A stretch of DNA of 64,000 nucleotides, taken from positions 231,383,613-231,447,612 of the forward strand of contig NC_056522.1 of the NCBI RefSeq assembly GCF_019175285.1, in the 5' to 3' direction. How positions within the stretch are numbered: position 1 is the first letter of the stretch; every line of letters begins with the position of its first letter. The stretch comes from Sceloporus undulatus. Lineage: Eukaryota; Chordata; Lepidosauria; Squamata; Phrynosomatidae. Made by a program: the position numbers and the translations under genes. Shown one piece after another: positions 23,101-32,100 of this stretch. Below the pieces are notes generated by a model. That model was not told where the DNA came from. It made no database searches and saw only the letters and a list, made by a program, of their open reading frames with translations.

Positions 23101-26100
23101 CCTGGAGCTTGCATCCATTGTTCCAGGTCCTAATCTCTGGAGCAGCATACTGCCCCCAAACCTGTAATTTTGGGATTACACAGCTGTAGCACTGTAATTC
23201 CACTTAATCTGCCATAGCTGAACCCTGTGGAGTCCTGGGGTTAGTAGAAGATCTCTGGCTGAGGATTTTAAATGCCCCTTCCCAACTGTCCTTATTTTCT
23301 AATCACAGAATGAAAGTCTTTTTCAGCTGAGCATTATGTGTTAAAGCCAATATTATAGAGAAGATCTGGAGATGTATGGGGTAGCTTTGGTGGGGGCCGG
23401 AGTTGTTTATGCCAAATACAATCAACCCCCCCCACACACACACACATAATTTGTGGGTCTTAGGGACACATCCCCCTGCAAATGTGAAAAACCTGAAAAT
23501 ATATCTGAGAGAACACTTTTCTAAGCACCTGTAGGTCCTCCAGCATGGCTCTATGGTCAACTTAATTTTTCAGTGGCAGGGGCAAGTACAGTAGTCCATG
23601 AATAATCAAATCTGTGAATGCTTATCTGGCAAATGGGGAGGGATGACTGTAGTTTAAATTACAGGAAAACATTACATAAATCTTTAATCATTCGCCTCTT
23701 GTCAATCATATTTTCACTCCTACTGTTATAGAGTAACTGAGCAACTGAACAAAAACATCAGATATTTTAAAGTGCATCCTTCTATTTGTAGGTCACTATT
23801 TACCACTGGGACCTCCCCCAGGCCCTTCAGGATGTTGGCGGATGGGAAAACGAGACCATAGTCCAAAGGTTTAAAGATTATGCAGAGCTCCTATTCCAAA
23901 GGCTTGGTGAGAAGGTGAAATTTTGGATTACCGTGAATGAGCCCTATGCTATTGCTAATGTTGGTTATGGTTATGGAGTATCTGCACCAGGTAAGATGTT
24001 GGATATGGGTAATTTGCTAACTGCAGTCTGGTCTGATTTGCAGGAAGGGTGCTCTGAAAAATCAAAAGATGATGATTTAAATGAACTTTGGTGGTTACTT
24101 GGGTAGAGAACAGATTTGCACTCAAGATTCTGTATCCATACAGACTTGAGGCAGGAAATTTAGGAATCATGTATAATGCCTAGTATTTCAGTAGTTCAGA
24201 AATGAGAAGCATAAGTCACTGAGATTTCTAGAAACACAATGCAACAAATCAGGTCTTCAGTCCTTTTAGTCAGAAGAAGCAGCAATGTTTCCCTCCCATT
24301 CCTCTTCAGTTTTCAGTTCAGTCATTTCCTTCTCTTGGGTGGATATCAGAGGTGTGTGTCCTAAACACCATAAACTGGGGTGCTCTGGTGGAGGACAGTG
24401 ACTTGTCACCAGTGTGAAAGTAATACCACAATTATATAATAGTTTATACTATGTTTAAATATTTAGGCTGAACATAAGATGCCTTGAGCCCCAGGACTGG
24501 AAAAAAGCTGGGATATAAATAAATGAACTGATAAAGTTGTATCAGTAGTATGAGTATTATTAGTAGTAGTATTAAAGTTGTCCCTACGTAAGGTATTAAG
24601 AGTGTCCCTTTGTTAATGGTGGCCTCAGGCAGCAGGTTTGCAGGTGTCATGAAAGAACATCAAGTGGCTAGTTATTCACTTTGCTGTTGTATTTTTACTA
24701 CTAGTGATTGGGAGATTTAGTAAGAGTTTATACCGCACATGCCTAAAACTCAACCAGCCTTGCTCCATGGCTTGGAGTAGGGAATGCCATTTATTGCTCT
24801 GCCTCAGCCAGCAACACAAATTAGGCCAACACAGTACAGTAGGGTGAGATTTGTATCTGTATCTTACAACAGCTTGGAATTATCCCTTTTTATGACTTCC
24901 TACCAGTGTTTAGTCCTAGCCAAATGAAGGAAAGAAATCGACCCATGGAGACTACTTGCACGTCTATTAAGCAAACTCATTCTTAATTATGTTTCCGACC
25001 ATGTAAACAAACTGACTCTTAATTATGTTTCTGGGAGCTCTCTGTGCTGCCAACCATGTAGTTAAAATGATAATGAGAAATGCCCATTGATAGAAGGAGA
25101 TAATTTGGTATTTGTCTTGAGGGCTTCTCCTTGTTGAAAGCTCAAAAACACAGAATGATTGGACAATCCAATTAAAATGTACTACCTGTAGCTCCAGCTG
25201 GTTCCAGTACTGCAGTGTATATATCCCCTTCCGATGTCTCCCTAGGCATCTCTGCCAGACCAGGCCGAGCTCCATATATCGTGGGGCACAACTTGATCAA
25301 GGCCCATGCAGAGGTTTGGCATCTCTACAATGAAACATATCGTCCAAAGCAAAGAGGTTTGATTTCTCTTTCCATCAGTTCTGATTGGGCAGAACCAAAG
25401 AACCCTTACAAGCAGGAGGACATTGATGCTGCTAGGAGATATGTCCAGGTAATGTGATGACTCTGTATCCTCTAACACAATGGTCCTAGCCTTGGCTGGC
25501 TGTGATGTGAGCTGCAGCCCAACAACATCTTTGGATATTTCACAAAGATTAGGAAACCTGCAAACCCATCATTTTACAGATGGTGAAGGCAGCATTCTTG
25601 TGTGCTTGATTGACTGATTGATTTAATTGATATCCTACTTTCTCCCCAAGATGGTATTCAAGGTGAGGTAAATGATTTTAAAAGATCAAGCTAAAACATC
25701 AATTTACAAAAGTTTAAAAAGGAATTAAACATCAATATTATTAAAACATGATTAAAACAGTTAAAACATGAAAAACATATTTAAAACATGATTTCTAAGA
25801 AAGATTTTAAAAATACAGCACACCATTTTACACATATTATTAAAATTCAAAAGGCTTGTGTGAATAAAAATATCTTCAACTGCCCTCAGAAAGAAAGCAG
25901 GGAGGGGAATATTAGCCTATGCATATTTGCATACATAATAGGATTTCTTGGAGATTGAACCCAAGTCTAAGCATGAAATTCATTTATGTTTCATAAACAC
26001 ATTATCCACATATCCTGTAGGTAGCTGTATACCCAATATTCTTAATAATTTTGTATGTGAAACAAAGTTCGGTACACTGAACCACTGGAAAGCAAAGGTG

Positions 26101-29100
26101 TCTCTATCTCAGCCACCCATGTGGACAATTTTGAATTTTGGAATATTTTGGATTTCAGAATTCCAGATAAGGGAGATTCAGTCTGTAGTAGATTTGTATG
26201 ACCTGAAGAGAAATTAGAACTAGGTTACCCCAAAGCCCTATGGTAAATCTCACTGGATTGTATACCATCCAGTGACTGTCTGGATTGTATATAAAAGAGG
26301 TTTGAGTAGCAGTTGTCCACATATCTGTTGCAGATATTTTTCGGTTTCTCATCAAAGAGAGCCTTGAGTTGAACAACTTTTGTTGATATATTTCACCTGA
26401 TTCACTATTTGTATCTCTCCACAAAAATATCCAAATCCTGGTGGTCTAGGGGCTGTGTAACGTTTTGGGAAATTCAAGTTCTAGTTCCTACTGTATTATA
26501 AAACTCACTACTGACACTGTGTTACTCAGTCTAGCCTATTTCTCAGTCTGTCCTATCTCACTGGGTTTTTGTTGTGAGGGTGAAGTTAGAGAGCCATGCT
26601 TGTATGCCTCAAGTTCCCGGGAAGGAAGACAAGATAATAATGTCAGCATCAACCCTCACAACTTGCTTTTCTTGGATACAATGGGCTGTTTATGCTGTCT
26701 TTTTGAAGCTATTTTTCAAAGTGAGTAAGAGTGAGTCTTTGCCTTTGACTGTTGATGGAGAATTGGTAATTATTAAGACTATGTGGAGTCTTACCGCAAA
26801 CAACAACAAACAAACAAAAATATTAATGGTCATCTTTTTATTTTGTTGTTATAGTTCTATATTGGTTGGTTTGCTCATCCAATCTTCAAAAATGGAGACT
26901 ATAATGAGGTGATGAAACGAAGGATACAGGAGAGAAGCCAGGGCCAGTCACGGTATTTATTAATTTGAAGCATTTTTACCCCATTCTTCATTCCCAAAAC
27001 ACTCCCAGAGCAATCAAAAAAACAAGATAGTCTTTTGCTTGCAGCGTACAGTCAAAAAGGTCACAGCACATAAGGGGGAAAAGGATGAGGATGGAAGAAG
27101 CATGGATTGATGTCACACACATATTTAGAATTAAATAGTTATTTTAATGGAATAGTTCTTTTAAAATTTTAAATAGTTCTTTTAATTCCACACTGCAGAA
27201 ATAATCCTGTTTGACACCACTGACTATCATGGCTCAATGCTATGGAATTCTGGGATTTATAATTTGTAGTTTGGTGAGATATTTAGCCTTCTCCGTCAGA
27301 GAGCTCTGATGCCACAATAAACTACAAATCCCAGAAATTCACAGCACTGAGCCATGACAGTTAAAGTAGTGTCTACCTGGATTATTTCTGCAGTGTAGCT
27401 GCAGCCCTAGTATTGCAGGGAAGCAGAAATGGGTGGTGTGTGAGACAGACTGAGCAAAGTCCCCAAAGATACCTGCAGAAAATGATGGGACTCAGGATAG
27501 CCCATCCTCAGAAGATTTGAGGGGGCTCAGCCTGAGAACATAATAGTTTTAAAAGCATGCTAGTGGGGAAAATACCAAATGATAAGCATAGATGGGAAGT
27601 AATGCCATCCATAAATTCAGTTTTTCGTCATTGCATGTGAAAAATGTGCACGAATGTGATGTTGCCTGTGTTGATACATAATTACCATGAACTTCCTATA
27701 ACATTAATGGGAATACTTTACGGAATGCTCTCACTTAAATTTTAGGGGAAGTGCCAGATTTGAATGTTATGCTTTTCCCCTTTGGACAAAGTGAAATATA
27801 TGTTCATCCATTTATTGATTTTTATGTTAACATCCAAGTGTTAACGTAAGTTCTTCTATAAAAGCCGTTTGGCTCAGTTTAAAAAGATAGTTAATAAAGT
27901 TAAGCGGATAAGCATGACAACACTTTGATAAAAGGATTAATCAGGATCTCTTTCCTCATTTTTTTTGTATGATGCAGCCTCCCTGAATTTACTGAAAGTG
28001 AAAAGCAGAGGATTAAAGGTACCTATGACTTTTTTGGACTGAATCATTACACCACCATACTGGCATACAACCTCAACTATCCTGCTTTTATTGCTTCCTA
28101 TGATGCTGATAGGTACGTTGCATGCAAGACTGACAACTGGTGCTTGTATTAAATGGTTATCATTACCTGTAGATGCGCTCACACATAGTATTCATAAGCA
28201 TCTGTACTGCACTAAGCAATATTTGAGAAAAAGCCAATCAATCTAAACGAAGGGATGGGGAAATCTTTTCAACCAGATGGTCTGAATTTTTGTTTAGGAG
28301 GGGTCTTGAGTAACCACATTTCAGCGATAGGTGGGACTAAGGGCTGCGCTAGAGTACATGGAACCAAAGCAAAAGTTGGTGACAGACAGATGTAATTCAT
28401 AGTAATTGACTTTTTCCCTCATCAAGTATACAAACAAATGTTTGTTCTGTACATATGCACTCAAAATATGTCCCAGTACAACAGTTTTCTACCTGCAAAG
28501 TACAGCTCTGTCCTTTGTAGAGTACTTAAATACTTTCACTCACATTATCTCCAGTGGTTGGTCATGGATGAGAGCAAAAGAAGTTTGAAAGCTCAATGGG
28601 GAATACATATGACTGGAAGTTTCTCCTCTCTCCCTTAAACTATTCAAGGAAATATACATGAAGAATTTCCTCTTGGGCTCTCATTCTAACAATGGGAAAA
28701 ACCATCCCTGAAAGGCATCACTAGATCTGGGTATTTTTTGTGCACAGAAAAATTGATATGTAATACCCAAGAGCCAAAGGTCCATGTGCCCTGTTCAAAG
28801 TGACTTTGCTACTACTACTTACCTCAAGCCCACAGGATTGTCCTAGTGCCCTTTCAGTTTGCAGAGTTATGGTACCATGATTCTGCGGAGGCATCCAGTG
28901 GGTTTCTATAGAAGAACAGGGATTTGAACCCTGGTCTCTAGAGTCATAGTCCAATGTTCAAACCAGTATACTATGTTGCTTTTTATGAAAATGGTAATTT
29001 GTCTCATATATAATAAAGACTCTTTGGGTCAGGAAGGGGTTGGGAATAGATTTCTTGTATCATTTTTTATGCCAGTCTGTTATTCAGTGCTGTATGTCTC

Positions 29101-32100
29101 CTGCTTGCTCTTGTTGCACAAAAAATAAAATCTTATGCATTAGGAAGGAGGCTTTCTGATTGCCTCTGCTACTAGTTCATTAACAATATGTACAGAGCCC
29201 CCTCTGAAAACGATTAACTGAGAAGCTTTCATACTGAACTCAAAATACATATTGTGTGCTGCATCTCGATGATCAACCCATCCATCCAAATAGAAAGATG
29301 TTGCTGTTGACTATTTTCTTGGCTTTGTTGACAATAGAAGAACATAATAATAAAAATAGCTGAAGTTCATAGTTTGGCATACATCAGACTTTTCACTTGT
29401 TGTTTTCACTTCTGCAGAGGTGTTGCCTCCATAACAGACCACAGCTGGCTGGGTTCTGGCTCTTTTTGGTTGAAAGTGACCCCATTCGGCTTTAGAAAGC
29501 TCTTGAAATGGATCAAGGAAGAATACAATAATCCAGCTATTTATGTGACTGAAAATGGAATTTCAGAACGTGTAGATGAGGGCTTCAATGATACCTGGAG
29601 AATACATTACTTAAAAAGTTACATCAATGAAGCTTTGAAAGGTATATGGCATTCTCTCCATTCTATGTTTCCAATTAACCACCAAAGTGCAGGAGATAAT
29701 TGTTTTGATCTTGTTTGATCTGATTCCATTCAATTTGCTCCCCTTCCCTTGCAATATGGTAACCACATGGAACATGATAAGCTTGGGAACCCTGCACTCC
29801 CTGATTTATTTAGTAAATGCAGCATGTGTGGGCCTGCTGTCCTATGGTTCCCATCTGCAGCAAAAGCAACTAAACAAATCATAGTATCATTTTTCATCGG
29901 AATGTGGAAGCATACATTGCTGTGCACTGCTTCACCATCAACAAACCAGAAGAAAAAAACAATAAAACCATGTTTTATTTTTTATTGAGAAAGAATAAGC
30001 CTGAGCACCTGCTCCTGCCAAATTTGCATGGCAACAATCAAACCTTGGAGCAATTAGGAAATATGCATGAGCATACTTCTCATGCCTATATGATGAGGGC
30101 CCACAATTCTCTATACTGCCACTAAAAATTTGTGAAACTCATTTTGAATATCTGTGGGGAAAAGGGGGTGTTCATTAAGCAGCATTCCCAGATTCACTTC
30201 TGCAAACCTATTCCTCTGACTTTCAAAGAATTTCTGTCTGAATGAGCTAGTCAGTATTGAGAAAGATTGCTTTGAAAGGTGGCAGACTCAGCTCCTTTAG
30301 ATGTTTAATAATGTCTATACCTTCAGTATAAATGAGCTAAGTAAAGGGTAGTTACTTCGAAATGCAGTCTGTGAAAATTCATTTTATCATCTGTTTGCCT
30401 AGGTCCATGAGGTGGATCTACCATTAGGTCCCTGCCCAACTAGTTCTTGATACTGTTCCCAACCAGTAGGGATGTACAAGAGGCACTTAGACTTTGCAAA
30501 GGAGTCTGACTCACAAACTATATGTAGTTGGCCCTGTCTAGTAATCCAACATGTTTTACTTCCCTAGCCCCTGTATATACGCATCAGCCACCACTGCTGA
30601 GGACTTGATTCACTCTGGGCTCTTACAAGGTGTCCAGCAGATTCAGCTGCCCACATCAAGACTGTAATCCTATACATTATACACAAAGTAACACATAGGA
30701 AGCCCATGAAAGAAGTGTCCTATAGTCCATGAAAAGTTACAAAATCATACAATTTGGTGCCTAAAGAATATTTGTTGGTTTTGCTGCAACAAATTAAAAT
30801 GGAAAGGCATAGCTCTGAAAATCAATATATTTCCTTAGGGATCAGTTTCAGTGTATTGTTGTGATTTGCAGACAAATCATTCATGCACTGGACTGCACTG
30901 TATAAAAACTTTTGTCCTCCCTTTTTACACCTTAACAGCAATTGTACATGATGGTGTTGATCTGCGAGGTTACACTGTATGGAGCTTGATGGACAATTTT
31001 GAGTGGGCAGTGGGCTTCGCTGAGAGATTTGGGTTGTATTATACTAATTATACAGACCCAAATCTATCCAGAATTCCAAAGGAGTCTTCAAAATATTATT
31101 CCTCTATCATTCGGTGTAATGGCTTTCCAGATCCAGCCACTGGGCCCCATTTGTGTCTAGAACCACAACTTGAGGGTAAGTAAATTACTAGTTCAAATTT
31201 TTGAACTAGATTCATATGAGAATTGGTTAAAAAGTCCTACACATTTGAAAACATTGACAGTTTATGCAGGGTATGAATGAAGTTTACTCACATAAGGCCA
31301 TTTAAATTTCTTTTATACATTTTGCTTTATGTTGCTGTCATCTAACTGGGAAGGAAGGTGGCATTCAGTGATAAAATGGCATTGACTCAGGTTTTAACTG
31401 CATCAGCTTGTCCATGCCATGGGGTGTTCAACAATTCAAGTCTAGGTTTCTTAGACTGAAATTGTCAAGACAGAAGCTGCATCCTGAAAAGTCAGTAAAA
31501 GAGACTGCAATGAGGTGCCTGCCTCTTGCTCAATTCAATATGGACAGACATATACTGCATTGCAGGGAGGCTATGGGAGAACAGGTCGAGTTGAGTTTAT
31601 ATGCTTCTGGAGTGCTTAAATACTGTAAACTGAATAACAGCCTGTAGGACAAAATTGGGGAACCTGTGGCTTTCCAGATGTTGTACTGCGATGCCCATTA
31701 GCTCTAGCTAGCATATATGACAGTGATATTACTTGTAGTGCAATAACATGGACCATATTGTTGTTGTTGTGTGCCTCCAATTTCTGACTCCTGGTGACCC
31801 TCAGGTGAACCTATCATGGGGTTTTCCTGGCAAGATTAGATAAGAGGTTTGCCAGTCTTCCCAAGGCTTAGAGAGTGTGACTTGCTCAAGGTTACCCAGT
31901 GGATTTCATGGCTGAGACAGGGATTGAACCCTGTCAGTGCTCAAACCACTATGCTACACTGGCTCTACCAAGGTACATTCACACCTAGCAATGGCATTAC
32001 TTAAAGCAACAGGTTTGATTATGAGAGATTCATAAGAGCATTAAATATGAGAAAACTAGATGAAGTAAATATCAGAACCCCAATTCATAATAATTATTGG

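Noticed and set aside
22952-23203. 83-codon minus-strand open frame
   Set aside because: C-terminal part of a CR1 LINE fragment.
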